From: Methyloversatilis universalis FAM5
Lineage (GTDB): Bacteria; Pseudomonadota; Gammaproteobacteria; Burkholderiales; Rhodocyclaceae
Direction of reading: 5' to 3'
Length of the DNA stretch: 64,000 nucleotides
Assembly (NCBI RefSeq): GCF_000214035.2
Contig: NZ_AFHG01000029.1
Location: 124,001-188,000 of the forward strand
Within the stretch, counting starts at the first letter, position 1, and every line of letters begins with the position of its first letter. The notes below the pieces were generated by a model, which was not told the DNA's origin, did no database searches, and was given only the letters and a program-made list of their open reading frames with translations. The position numbers were made by a program, and so were the translations under genes. This document shows, piece by piece, positions 41,278 to 50,438 of the stretch.

Positions 41278-44200
41278 TGCGCGTTCTCTATACCGAAGAT
41301 TCGGAATTCGATGCCGACCTGACGCAGCGCGCCCTTGCACGCTGCGGGCTCGACATCGAACTGCGCATCGCCACCTCGATCGGCCGCGCGCGCGAACTGC
41401 TGGCGCAGACTCCTTTCGACGTGCTGCTGACAGATCTGAAGCTGCCGGACGGCACCGGCCTCGAACTGCTGGCCGATGTGCGCGAACGGGGCCTGCCGCT
41501 GGCGGTCATCGTGCTGACCGGCTCGGGCGATGGCGACGCCGCGATCCGCGCGCTCAAGGCAGGCGCCGACGACTACCTGATCAAGCGGGACCACTATCTC
41601 GAGCGTCTGCCGCGCGTGCTCGAAGCGGCGCTGCAGCGCCAGCGCACGATGCGCGCGCGACGCGACCGTCCGATCCGCGTGCTGTCCGCGGCCGCCAGCG
41701 GCAGCGGGCTGGAGGGCATGCGCACCCACCTGCAGCGGCATGCGCCGCACATCCGGCTGGAGGCGGCGGTCGACACCGAAGAGGCGGCCGCACGGGTACC
41801 GGCAGAGGGCGGTGAGGCCGAATTCGACGTGCTGCTGATCGATTCAGGTTCGCAGCCGGCCGATGCGCTCGAACTGGTGAAGCTGATCCGGATCGAGCGT
41901 CAGTCGGCGCTGCCGGTGGTCGTGGTGGCTGGCCGCGACAGCGAGGAGCTGGCGTCCAGCGCGCTGCATCTGGGCGTGGATGACTACCTGGTGCGGCACG
42001 AGGGCTGGCTTTACGAACTGCCGGCCACGCTGGAAAAAGTGCATCGGCGTGCCGAACTGGCGCGCGAGGAACAGCGGCTGCGCGACATGAACCGGCGCAT
42101 GAGCTGGCTGATGGCGTCCAGCCCGACCATCGTCTACAACCTGCGCACCCACGGCCGGCGCTATGAAACCTTCTGGGTGAGCGAGAACGCCAGCCGCATC
42201 CTCGGCTACCCGATGGAGGACATCTGCCGCGAGGGCTGGTGGCTGACCCATCTGCATCCGCAGGACCGCGACGCGGTGCTGGCCCGGATGGACAGCCTGA
42301 CCGCCGACGGGCAGATCAGTCTCGAATACCGCTTCCGCTGCCTCGACGGCCGCGAGATCTGGGTGCGTGACGAACTCCGGCGCGTGAACGAGGCCGCCTC
42401 CAGCGAAATGGAACTGGTCGGCGCCTGGACAGAAATCACCCATGACAAGCGGCTGGCGCTGCTGAACGAGGCGCGCGGCGAGGTGCTGGATCAGGTGGTG
42501 CGCCTGGCGCCGATCGGATCGGTGCTGGAAACCATCGTGCGTCACATGCAGGCCATCGAGTCGGACATGCGGGTGTCCATCCTGCTGTGCGACGAAGTGA
42601 CCGGCGCGCTGCGTACCGGCGCCGCCCCCGCGCTGCCGGCCGCCTACAACGCGGCCATCGACGGCGCCATGCCGGGCTCGGCGGTCGGTTCATGCGGCAC
42701 CGCAGCCTGGCTGGGCGAACCGGTGCTGGTGGCCGATGTGCTCGACCATCCGTACTGGGCGGACTATCAGCCGCTGGTGGCACTGGGCGGTTTCCGTGCC
42801 TGCTGGTCAGTCCCGTTCAAGGACGAGGACGGCAAGGTGCTGGGCACCTTCGCGGTCTACATGGACAGGCCCGGTCTTCCGGATGCGACCCAGCTGTCGA
42901 TGATGACCGAGTTCAGCCGCATCACCGCGCTGGCGGTGCAGAAGGTGCGGGCCGCGGCCGAACTCAGACAGGCGGCGGCGGTGTTCGAAAGCACCCGCGA
43001 CGGCGTGTTCATCACCGACCTCGACGCGCGCATCGTCGCGCTCAACCGGGCCTTCACCGAAATCAGCGGCTATCCGCAGGAGGAGGCGCTGGGCCAGAAC
43101 CCGCGCATCCTGCAGTCCGGCCGGCACGATGCCGCCTTCTATCAGTCGATGTGGGAAAGCGTGCTGGAAAGCGGCTACTGGCAGGGTGAGGTGTGGAACC
43201 GCCGCAAGAACGGCGAGCTGTACCAGCAGCTGCTCACCATCAGCACCGTGCGCAACGAGGCCGGACGGGCCAGCCGCTATGTCGGCGTGATGACCGACAT
43301 CAGCCAGCTCAAGCGCTCCGAAGCGCAGCTCGACTACCTCGCGCATCACGACCCGCTGACCGATCTGCCCAACCGGCTGCTGCTGCAGTCGCGGGTGCAG
43401 CACGCGATCGAGCGGGCGGAGCGCCAGCGGGATCACTTCGCGCTGCTGTTCATCGACCTCGACCACTTCAAGAACGTCAATGACAGCCTCGGCCACCCGG
43501 TGGGTGACGAACTGCTGACCGAGATCGCGCATCGGCTGCGCACCCGGCTGCGCGAGGCTGACACGCTGGCCCGGCTGGGCGGCGACGAATTCGTGCTGCT
43601 GCTGGAGAACATCCAGATGCCGGAAGACGCCGCCCAGGTCGCGCAGTCGCTGCTCGATCTGCTGCACAAGCCTTTCCGTGTCAGTCAGGAGCGCGACATC
43701 TACATCGGCGCCAGCATCGGCATCGCGGTCTATCCGGACGACGGCAGGACGGTGACCGAACTGGTGCAGCACTCGGACGTGGCCATGTACCAGGCCAAGG
43801 AAGCCGGCCGCGGTGCCTTCCGCTTCTACACCGAAGCGATGAGCCGTGCCGCCCAGGACCGGCTGCATCTGGATACCCGTCTGCGGCGGGCGCTGGAGCG
43901 CGGCGAGTTCGCGCTGCACTACCAGCCGCAGATCGACATGGCCAGCGGCCGCATCATCGGCGCCGAGGCGCTGATCCGCTGGCTCGATCCGGAAGAGGGC
44001 ATGGTGTCGCCGGCCCGCTTCATTCCGGTGGCCGAGGAATCCGGCCTCATCGTGCCGATCGGAGAATGGGTGCTGCGCACCGCCTGTGCCCAGGCGCAGG
44101 CCTGGCAGGCGGCCGGTCATGAACTGAGCATCGCGGTCAATCTGTCGGCGCGTCAGCTGCAGCACGCCGACATGGCGATCCGGCTGGCCGAACTGTTCCG

Positions 44201-44663
44201 GGAATTCGGCCTGGGGCCCGGACGGCTGGAACTGGAGCTGACCGAATCCATGCTGGCCGGCGATCACGCGCAGACCGAGGCGCGGCTGCAGGCGCTGAAG
44301 GCGCTCGGCGTCGAACTGTCGATCGACGATTTCGGCACCGGCTATTCGTCGCTGGCCTATCTGAAGCGCTTCCCGATCGACGTGCTCAAGATCGACCAGA
44401 GCTTCGTGCGCGACATTCCGCAGGACCGCAACGACATGGAAATCGCGGCCACCATCATCGCGATGGCACATACGCTGAAGCTCAGGGTGATCGCGGAGGG
44501 CGTCGAAACCCCCGAACAGCACGCCTTCCTGAAGGAGCGCGGCTGCGACGCCTGGCAGGGCTATCTGCGCAGCAGGCCGGTGCCGGCCGATGAATTCGAA
44601 CAGCGCTTCCTGCTGTGCAGCGACGCTGTGGGCGCGGCGCCCTCGCCGCGATCGGGCCTCTGA
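41277..44663 (+). CDS. REC-REC-PAS-GAF-PAS-GGDEF-EAL protein (cyclic-di-GMP turnover)
   Basis: 1128 residues. Receiver 1 (about 1-120) is complete with D53. Receiver 2 (about 134-255) lacks the N-terminal acidic pair and reads YLVRHE where the lysine-proline is expected, so it is probably a pseudo-receiver. Next come a PAS (about 270-395), a GAF (about 410-555), a second PAS (about 565-680), a GGDEF domain with intact GGDEF at 768-772 and an I-site READ at 759-762, and an EAL domain with EAL at 897-899 and DDFGTGYSS. Both synthesis and breakdown of cyclic-di-GMP are possible. Start ATG 41277 overlaps the upstream stop by 1 bp; GTG 41274 is an alternative. The last 12 codons lie in a repeat. 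Confidence 0.9.
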   Translation: MRVLYTEDSEFDADLTQRALARCGLDIELRIATSIGRARELLAQTPFDVLLTDLKLPDGTGLELLADVRERGLPLAVIVLTGSGDGDAAIRALKAGADDYLIKRDHYLERLPRVLEAALQRQRTMRARRDRPIRVLSAAASGSGLEGMRTHLQRHAPHIRLEAAVDTEEAAARVPAEGGEAEFDVLLIDSGSQPADALELVKLIRIERQSALPVVVVAGRDSEELASSALHLGVDDYLVRHEGWLYELPATLEKVHRRAELAREEQRLRDMNRRMSWLMASSPTIVYNLRTHGRRYETFWVSENASRILGYPMEDICREGWWLTHLHPQDRDAVLARMDSLTADGQISLEYRFRCLDGREIWVRDELRRVNEAASSEMELVGAWTEITHDKRLALLNEARGEVLDQVVRLAPIGSVLETIVRHMQAIESDMRVSILLCDEVTGALRTGAAPALPAAYNAAIDGAMPGSAVGSCGTAAWLGEPVLVADVLDHPYWADYQPLVALGGFRACWSVPFKDEDGKVLGTFAVYMDRPGLPDATQLSMMTEFSRITALAVQKVRAAAELRQAAAVFESTRDGVFITDLDARIVALNRAFTEISGYPQEEALGQNPRILQSGRHDAAFYQSMWESVLESGYWQGEVWNRRKNGELYQQLLTISTVRNEAGRASRYVGVMTDISQLKRSEAQLDYLAHHDPLTDLPNRLLLQSRVQHAIERAERQRDHFALLFIDLDHFKNVNDSLGHPVGDELLTEIAHRLRTRLREADTLARLGGDEFVLLLENIQMPEDAAQVAQSLLDLLHKPFRVSQERDIYIGASIGIAVYPDDGRTVTELVQHSDVAMYQAKEAGRGAFRFYTEAMSRAAQDRLHLDTRLRRALERGEFALHYQPQIDMASGRIIGAEALIRWLDPEEGMVSPARFIPVAEESGLIVPIGEWVLRTACAQAQAWQAAGHELSIAVNLSARQLQHADMAIRLAELFREFGLGPGRLELELTESMLAGDHAQTEARLQALKALGVELSIDDFGTGYSSLAYLKRFPIDVLKIDQSFVRDIPQDRNDMEIAATIIAMAHTLKLRVIAEGVETPEQHAFLKERGCDAWQGYLRSRPVPADEFEQRFLLCSDAVGAAPSPRSGL

Positions 44664-44750
44664 GCACGCGCTGTCTCTGATTCGAGGCGGTCATCGCGGC
44701 AAAGGCGCCGCTCCCACGGAAACCGGCTCAATCCGTTGCCCCAGCCTGTT
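44628..44750. repeat. Palindromic repeat unit, copy 1
   Basis: Begins with GTGGGCGCGGCGCC and about 75 bp later carries GGCGCCGCTCCCAC, its near complement, so most of the unit can fold into one long hairpin. The period to copy 2 is 123 bp. The first 36 bp code for the C-terminus and stop of the GGDEF-EAL gene. It resembles the REP-like families of dispersed proteobacterial repeats. Confidence 0.85.
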
Positions 44751-44870
44751 GTGGGCGCGGCGCCCTCGCCGCGAAGGGCCTCTGAGCTCGCGCTGTCTCT
44801 GATTCGAGGCGGTCACCGCCGCCGGGCGCCGCTCCCGCGGAACTTCGCCCAGTCCGTTGCCGGAGACCCC
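44751..44870. repeat. Palindromic repeat unit, copy 2
   Basis: Same head (GTGGGCGCGGCGCC), the shared middle GCGCTGTCTCTGATTCGAGG, the tail GGCGCCGCTCCCGCGG, and a shared trailing part around CCGTTGCC. The period to copy 3 is 120 bp. Confidence 0.85.
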
Positions 44871-44976
44871 GTGGGAGCGGCGCCCTCGCCGCGATCGGGC
44901 CTCCGGGTACGCGCTGTCTCCGGTTCAGGGCCGCCATCGCAGCGGCCCGCCGCGTCCTGCCGGGTGGGCCACGCGC
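44871..44976. repeat. Palindromic repeat unit, copy 3 (degenerate tail)
   Basis: The head GTGGGAGCGGCGCC is intact and the middle GCGCTGTCTCCGGTTCAGG is recognisable, but the tail has lost the GGCGCCGCTCCCAC arm. The unit ends at the stop codon of the minus-strand nth gene. Together the three copies fill the whole 313-bp gap between the two convergent genes. Confidence 0.75.
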
Positions 44977-45636
44977 TCAGGTGGCGACCGTCTTGTCCCG
45001 GTAGCGGCAGATGTCGACGATGCTGCAGCGCTCGCACAGCGGCTTGCGCGCGGTGCACACATAGCGCCCGTGCAGGATGAGCCAGTGGTGGGCGTGCAGC
45101 ATGAATGCCTTCGGCACCACCTTGAGCAGAGCATGCTCGACCGCCAGCACGTCCTTGCCCGGCGCCAGACCGATGCGATTGGCAATGCGGAAGATGTGGG
45201 TGTCCACCGCCATCGTCGGTTCGCCGAACACGATGTTGAGCACCACGTTGGCGGTCTTGCGGCCGACGCCCGGCAGCGCTTCCAGCGCAGCGCGGTCATT
45301 CGGCACTTCGCCACCGTGCTTCTCCAGCAGCTGGTGCGACAGCGCCACCACGTTCTTTGCCTTGGCGCGGAACAGGCCGATGGTCTTGATGTAGTCCTCG
45401 ACGCCGGCCACTCCGAGACTGACGATGGCCTCCGGCGTCGGCGCGGCCGGAAACAGCTTGCGGGTGGCCACGTTCACGCCCTTGTCGGTGGCCTGTGCTG
45501 ACAGCACGACGGCGACCAGCAGCTGGAAGGGCGAACCGTATTCGAGATCGCTCTTCGGCTCGGGGTTGGCAGCGCGGAAACGCTCGAAAACCGTCTGTAT
45601 CTCGGCCCGGGTCAGCCGGCTCGCACGCCCCGCCAT
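44977..45636 (-). CDS. nth: Endonuclease III
   Basis: DNA glycosylase and AP lyase for oxidised pyrimidines. The 219-residue product has the helix-hairpin-helix with catalytic K127 in LPGVGRKTANVV, catalytic D145 in VDTHIFR, and the [4Fe-4S] cysteines C194, C201, C204 and C210. Length is typical. The start codon overlaps the rsxE stop by 1 bp; nth as the last gene of the rsx/rnf operon is a conserved arrangement in gammaproteobacteria and others. Confidence 0.97.
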   Translation of the reverse strand: MAGRASRLTRAEIQTVFERFRAANPEPKSDLEYGSPFQLLVAVVLSAQATDKGVNVATRKLFPAAPTPEAIVSLGVAGVEDYIKTIGLFRAKAKNVVALSHQLLEKHGGEVPNDRAALEALPGVGRKTANVVLNIVFGEPTMAVDTHIFRIANRIGLAPGKDVLAVEHALLKVVPKAFMLHAHHWLILHGRYVCTARKPLCERCSIVDICRYRDKTVAT

Positions 45637-46319
45637 CAGGCGCTCACCGCCGCTGCGGGCGGGCGGCTGGCACGCGCCTGCGCGCGGGCGACCCAGGCGT
45701 TGCGCGCCGCCACCAGCAGGCCGAGGAAAATGAAGGCGCCGGGCGGCAGGATGGCGATCAGCAGGCCGCGGTAGTGTTCGCCGAACACCTGCAGTGCGTG
45801 CGCGCCCGGAATGACCATGTCGATGCCGCCGAACAGCGTGCCCGCACCCACCAGTTCGCGCAGGCTGCCCAGCAGCGCCAGCACCCACAGCAGGCCCACG
45901 CCCATGGCCGCACCATCCCAGGCGGCGGCCAGCGGCGAATTCTTGGCGGCGAAGGCCTCGACCCGTGCGAGCACGATGCAGTTGGTCACGATGAGCGGAA
46001 TGAAGATGCCCAGCACCAGATAGAGGTCGTGCAGCCAGGCGTTGAAGGCCAGATCGAGGCAGGTGACCAGCGCGGCGATGATGAGGATGAACACCGGAAT
46101 GCGGATTTCATGCGGAATCAGCGTGCGCAGCGCGGCCACGGTGCCACCGGACAGCGCCATCACCAGCACGGTGGCCAGCGACAGGCTCACCGCATTGACG
46201 AAGCTGGTGCTCACCGCGAGCAGCGGGCACAGCCCGAGCAGCTGCACCAGCGCGGTGTTGTTCTCCCACAGGCCCTTGCGGGTGATGTCGCCGTACAGGG
46301 CGCGGTCGTCAGCGTTCAT
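45636..46319 (-). CDS. rsxE: Electron transport complex subunit RsxE/RnfE
   Basis: Membrane subunit of the Rnf/Rsx ion-pumping oxidoreductase, 227 residues with six hydrophobic segments and the NqrD/RnfE-type pattern (LWENNTALVQLLGLCPLLAVS at the start, LGIFIPLIVTNCIVLARVEAFA near 98-119). Together with RsxA it holds the membrane iron centre of the complex through conserved cysteines in these segments. It is fifth downstream of rsxA in the order ABCDGE, 30 bp after rsxG. Confidence 0.93.
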   Translation of the reverse strand: MNADDRALYGDITRKGLWENNTALVQLLGLCPLLAVSTSFVNAVSLSLATVLVMALSGGTVAALRTLIPHEIRIPVFILIIAALVTCLDLAFNAWLHDLYLVLGIFIPLIVTNCIVLARVEAFAAKNSPLAAAWDGAAMGVGLLWVLALLGSLRELVGAGTLFGGIDMVIPGAHALQVFGEHYRGLLIAILPPGAFIFLGLLVAARNAWVARAQARASRPPAAAVSA

Positions 46320-46349
46320 GTCGTGTGTCCGGATCGCTCGTCATGGGGC

Positions 46350-47069
46350 TCATCTGAATGCCGGTTCGGCCGAGCTGCCTGCCGGCAGCGCGAACAGCGT
46401 GTCGCGCACCGGTGCCAGCGCCGCCGCGGCGCGTCCTGCGGCGCGGGTCACCGCCCGAGCGGAAATGGTGGCGCCGGTCATGTAGGCGAAGTCGCCGCCG
46501 TCCTTTCGCACGGTCCAGCGCGCGCCGTCGGCGCTGTCGCGGCCAGCGAACTGGGCAATCCATTTCGGACTCGCGCGGTCCTTGGCCGGGTCGATGTAGT
46601 CGCCCAGGCCCGGCGTTTCCTTGTGCGCCACCACCCGCACGCCGGCCAGCGTGCCGTCGGCGCGCAGCGCCATCAGCAGGCGGACCGCGCCGCTGTAGCC
46701 GTCCGGCGCCTGTGCCTCGAACACCAGCGCCACCGGGGCCCCGCCCAGCCGGGCGCGGTGCACGGTGACCGGCTCGCTCAGACCGAGCGCCGGCAGCACC
46801 GGCAATGTGACCGTGTCCTCCAGCAGCGCGTTGTCGTAGTCGGCACGCGGCAGCACCTGGGCGATCAGTTCCAGCCGGCGGGCTTCGACCGAGGCGCGTA
46901 TCGGTTCGCGGGTGGCGTCCTGGGTGAGCGCCATCAGTGCGGTGAACACCAGCGTGAACAGCCCCAGCAGCGCGGCCGAACGCAGCGCGCTGCCCGCGGC
47001 GCCCGGCGCCTCGATGGCGTCGGCCGGCTCGGCGGGGGCGGGGTCCGGGCGGTCGGCGGCCTCGCTCAT
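46350..47069 (-). CDS. rsxG: Electron transport complex subunit RsxG/RnfG (FMN-binding)
   Basis: 239-residue subunit with one N-terminal membrane helix (about 27-46) and a periplasmic FMN-binding domain. FMN is bound covalently to the threonine of TGATISARAV, the flavinylation motif S/T-GAT; the approach GGDFAYMTGATIS is clear. The N-terminal 25 residues are acidic and proline-rich. The start overlaps the rsxD stop in an ATGA junction. Confidence 0.93.
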   Translation of the reverse strand: MSEAADRPDPAPAEPADAIEAPGAAGSALRSAALLGLFTLVFTALMALTQDATREPIRASVEARRLELIAQVLPRADYDNALLEDTVTLPVLPALGLSEPVTVHRARLGGAPVALVFEAQAPDGYSGAVRLLMALRADGTLAGVRVVAHKETPGLGDYIDPAKDRASPKWIAQFAGRDSADGARWTVRKDGGDFAYMTGATISARAVTRAAGRAAAALAPVRDTLFALPAGSSAEPAFR

Positions 47070-48070
47070 GGCGCGTCCCCCTTCTTGTGGCCAAACACCG
47101 GCGGCTGGGTTTTCATGTCGATCAGCGGCACGCAGATGTTCATCAGCAGCACCGCGAAGGCGATGCCGTCCGGATAGGCGCCGAAGGCGCGTATCAGCCA
47201 GGCGATCAGCGCGATGCCGGCGGCGAAGACGAGTTTGCCGCGTGGCGTGGTGGCGCCGGACACCGGATCGGTGGCGATGAAGAAGGCGCCCATCAGCGTG
47301 CCGCCCGCCAGCAGGTGGAAAGCCGGGCTGGCGAACTGCGTCGGGTCGATCAGCCAGCCGATCGCGGACACCAGCGCCATTGCGCCGATGAAGGCGACCG
47401 GAATGTGCCAGGTGATGATGCGCAGCGCGAGCAGCAGCAGGCCGCCGGCCGCCCAGGCCAGCGCCACCCATTCCCAGCCGGCGCCGGCGACATGGCCGAA
47501 GGCGGGCGACTGCATGACCGCCCCTACATCGCCGCCGGTCAGCAGGCCGGTGCGCAGTGCGTCCAGCGGCGTGGCGCCGGTCATGCCGTCCACCACGCGT
47601 TCGCCGCCGAACACCCAGCCGAACTGGGTCGCGGCATCGGCTGACTGCAGGCCCGGCCACTGCGACATCAGCGCCGGAAAGCTCACGATGAGCAGCGCGT
47701 AGGCCAGCATCGCCGGATTGAACGGGTTCTGGCCGAGGCCGCCGTACAGATGCTTGCCGATGATGAGCGCGAAAGATGTGCCCAGCACCGTCGCCCACCA
47801 GGGCAGCAGCGGCGGCAGGCAGACCGCGATCAGCCAGGCGGTGACCAGCGCGCTCAGGTCGGTCAGCGCCGGGGCCACTGGCCGGCCGCGCAGCCCCAGC
47901 ATGACGGCCTCGCAGGCCAGCGCGGTGAGGCTGGCGATCGCCAGCTGCGCGATCAGCGCCGGGCCGAACAGCCACACCTGCACCGTGATGGCCGGCAGCA
48001 TGGCGACCATCACCGTGCCCATCACGCGGCGCACGCTGGTGTTCTGTCGAAGGTAGGGAGAGTTGTACAT
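47066..48070 (-). CDS. rsxD: Electron transport complex subunit RsxD/RnfD
   Basis: 334-residue membrane subunit, NqrB/RnfD family. It begins MYNSPYLRQNTSVRRVM as in the family, has about ten hydrophobic segments and a flavin attachment motif in DGMTGATPLDALR near 177. The ending ICVPLIDMKTQPPVFGHKK is also conserved. The start ATG at 48068-48070 is internal to a longer open frame read through the 32-bp gap after rsxC and beyond. Confidence 0.94.
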   Translation of the reverse strand: MYNSPYLRQNTSVRRVMGTVMVAMLPAITVQVWLFGPALIAQLAIASLTALACEAVMLGLRGRPVAPALTDLSALVTAWLIAVCLPPLLPWWATVLGTSFALIIGKHLYGGLGQNPFNPAMLAYALLIVSFPALMSQWPGLQSADAATQFGWVFGGERVVDGMTGATPLDALRTGLLTGGDVGAVMQSPAFGHVAGAGWEWVALAWAAGGLLLLALRIITWHIPVAFIGAMALVSAIGWLIDPTQFASPAFHLLAGGTLMGAFFIATDPVSGATTPRGKLVFAAGIALIAWLIRAFGAYPDGIAFAVLLMNICVPLIDMKTQPPVFGHKKGDAP

Positions 48071-48102
48071 CGCTGTCGTTGTCTGTCTGCGCGGCCGGAC
48101 GC

Positions 48103-49863
48103 TCAGCGCGCGCCGTCGCCGGGTTCGGCGGGCGACGGGGCCGGCGCATCGGGGCTGACCGTCGCGGTCTCGCCGGCGGTGGCCGCCTGCTTTTCCGCCA
48201 CCAGGTCGGCCGCCCGCTTGCGGCGCGCTTCCGCCGCATCGACCTGGGCCTGCTGGTCCGGCGTGAGCGCGTCGGTGTTCTTCGCTGCCGCGGCTTCTTT
48301 CTGCGCCCTGGCGCGCGCCATCGCGGCTTCGATCAGCGCCTTCTTCGGGTCGGTCACCGCCGGCGTGGCCGCCTGTGCGTCGGCGGGCGACGTGGCGGTG
48401 TCCGCCACTTCGGCCGTCTTCGCCACCGGCTTCGCGGCACTGCGCGCGGCCAGCCGGGCGGCTTTCTCTTCCTTCTCGCGCTCGGCGCGCCAGTTCCGGA
48501 ACTCGAAGCGCTCGCGCGCCGAGTCGGCGGCGTCCTTGTCGCGCTCGCGCGCCCAGATTTCGCTCTTGGCGTAGCGGTAGTAATCGACCAGCGGAATGTG
48601 CGAAGGGCACACGTAGGCGCAGCAGCCGCATTCGATGCAGTCGAACAGGTGGTATTCCTGCGCGCGGCCGAAGTTGCGCGAACGCGAGTGCCAGTACAGC
48701 TCGAAAGGCTGCAGATCGGCCGGACAGGCGCGCGCGCATTCGCCGCAGCGTATGCAGGGCATTTCCGGTTCCGGCGGTGGGAACAGCGCGGGCGACGAGG
48801 CGAGCAGGCAGTTGGTCGCCTTCACCACCGGCGCCTCGACGCCGGGCAGCGGCACGCCCATCATCGGGCCGCCCATGATGAGCTTGTCGGTGTCCGGTTT
48901 CAGGCCGGCGTGTTCGAACACGAAACCGATCGGCGTGCCGATGGCGACGTCGAAATTGCGCGGCCGCTCGACATTGCCGGCCACGGTGACGATGCGCCGG
49001 GTGAGCGGTTCGCCGCGTTCCAGCGCATTCCACACCGCGAGTGCGGTGGCCACGTTGAAGCACTGCACGCCGTAGTCGGTCGAGCGCTGGCCGTGCGGCA
49101 CCTCGATGCCGGTGAGCACGCGGATGAGCTGCTTGGCGCCGCCGGCCGGATAGCGGGTCGGCACCACGACGATGTCGAGCGCCGGATCGCCCAGTTCGGC
49201 GGCGGCGGCCTTCAGCGCGGCGGCGGCTTCCGGCTTGTTGTCCTCGATGCCGACCAGCACCTGCTTCGCCGCCAGCAGCGTTTTCATGACCTGCGCGCCG
49301 CGCAGGATGTCCAGCGGCTCGCTGCGCATCAGCATGTCGTCGCAGGTGATGAAGGGCTCGCATTCGGCGCCGTTGATCACCAGCGTGTCGGTGCTGCCGG
49401 CCTTGCCGGCCGACAGTTTCAGGTGGCTGGGGAAGACCGCACCGCCGAGGCCGACCACGCCGGCGTCGCGCAGATGGTCGCGCACCTCGCCCGGCGTGGC
49501 GGCGTGCCAGTCGAAGGGCTCGCGCTCGACGCGCAGATCCAGCCCGTCCGGCTCGATCACCACCGCCATGGCCGACAGGCCGGAGGCGTGCGGCATGAGC
49601 CGCGGCTCGACCGCGACCACGGTGCCGGACGTGGGCGCGTGCACCGCGCTCGACACATTGCCGTCCGCCGCGCCGATGCGCTGGCCGTGCAGCACCCGGT
49701 CGCCAGCCTTCACCAGCGGCCGCGGCGTGCCGCCGATGTGCTGGTGCAGCGGAATGATGAGCTGCGGCGGCAGAGGCAGGCGGGCGATCGGTTCGCGGGT
49801 CGATGCACCCTTGTTCGGGTCCGGCTTGACGCCGCCATTGAACGAGAAGAGCTGGCGCAGCAT
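48103..49863 (-). CDS. rsxC: Electron transport complex subunit RsxC/RnfC
   Basis: 586-residue peripheral subunit related to NuoF, expected to bind NADH or a donor and FMN. It has the family start LFSFNGGVKPDPNK, the glycine-rich AGVVGLGGAVFPSHLKL near 147-163, NGAECEPFITCDD, and two [4Fe-4S] motifs CIRCGECARACP near 372 and CIECGCCAYVCP near 411. The last 150 residues form an Ala/Lys/Glu-rich extension, likely helical, that varies among RnfC proteins. Its start overlaps the rsxB stop by 1 bp. Confidence 0.94.
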   Translation of the reverse strand: MLRQLFSFNGGVKPDPNKGASTREPIARLPLPPQLIIPLHQHIGGTPRPLVKAGDRVLHGQRIGAADGNVSSAVHAPTSGTVVAVEPRLMPHASGLSAMAVVIEPDGLDLRVEREPFDWHAATPGEVRDHLRDAGVVGLGGAVFPSHLKLSAGKAGSTDTLVINGAECEPFITCDDMLMRSEPLDILRGAQVMKTLLAAKQVLVGIEDNKPEAAAALKAAAAELGDPALDIVVVPTRYPAGGAKQLIRVLTGIEVPHGQRSTDYGVQCFNVATALAVWNALERGEPLTRRIVTVAGNVERPRNFDVAIGTPIGFVFEHAGLKPDTDKLIMGGPMMGVPLPGVEAPVVKATNCLLASSPALFPPPEPEMPCIRCGECARACPADLQPFELYWHSRSRNFGRAQEYHLFDCIECGCCAYVCPSHIPLVDYYRYAKSEIWARERDKDAADSARERFEFRNWRAEREKEEKAARLAARSAAKPVAKTAEVADTATSPADAQAATPAVTDPKKALIEAAMARARAQKEAAAAKNTDALTPDQQAQVDAAEARRKRAADLVAEKQAATAGETATVSPDAPAPSPAEPGDGAR

Positions 49864-50438
49864 CAGGCGGCTTCCTTCGCCGGCGCGTGCGTGACCGGCT
49901 TCAGTTCGAACACCGGGTAGCGCCATTTCCAGGTGTCCACGGTGTCCGCCACCGGCACCATGGCGATGCAGTCGGCCGGGCAGGGTGCCACGCACAGTTC
50001 GCAGCCGGTACAGAGGTCGGCGACGATGGTGTGCATCTGCTTGGCGGCGCCGACGATGGCGTCCACCGGGCAGGCCTGTATGCACAGCGTGCAGCCGATG
50101 CAGGTCGCCTCGTCGATGACCGCCACCGCCTTCGGCTTCTCCACGCCGTGTTCGGCGTTGAGCGGCTTGTATTCGCGGCCGAGCAGGTCAGCCAGCTTGC
50201 GCACGCCTTCGTCGCCGCCCGGCGGGCACTGGTTGATGTCGGCTTCGCCGCCGGCGATCGCGGTGGCGTAGGGCTTGCAGCCCGGGTAGCCGCACTGGCC
50301 GCACTGGGTCTGCGGCAGGATGGCGTCGATCTTGTCGACCAGCGGGTCGCCCTGCGTCCTGAACAGCACCGAGGCGGCACCGAGCGCCGCGCCCAGTGCC
50401 AGCGCCAGACCCAGCATCACGAGCAGCGCACTGATCAT
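49863..50438 (-). CDS. rsxB: Electron transport complex subunit RsxB/RnfB (ferredoxin)
   Basis: 191-residue iron-sulfur subunit. One N-terminal membrane helix (about 3-25) is followed by the DUF4-type cluster motif [13 protein letters not shown] with a further cysteine in NQCPPGG, then two ferredoxin motifs [12 protein letters not shown] and [12 protein letters not shown]. It passes electrons between RsxC and the membrane subunits. ATGA overlap with rsxA. Confidence 0.95.
   Translation of the reverse strand: MISALLVMLGLALALGAALGAASVLFRTQGDPLVDKIDAILPQTQCGQCGYPGCKPYATAIAGGEADINQCPPGGDEGVRKLADLLGREYKPLNAEHGVEKPKAVAVIDEATCIGCTLCIQACPVDAIVGAAKQMHTIVADLCTGCELCVAPCPADCIAMVPVADTVDTWKWRYPVFELKPVTHAPAKEAA

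Noticed and set aside
44628-44976. CRISPR-like array
   Set aside because: Repeat units are about 120 bp, nearly all repeated with no unique spacers of 30-40 bp, and no cas genes are near.
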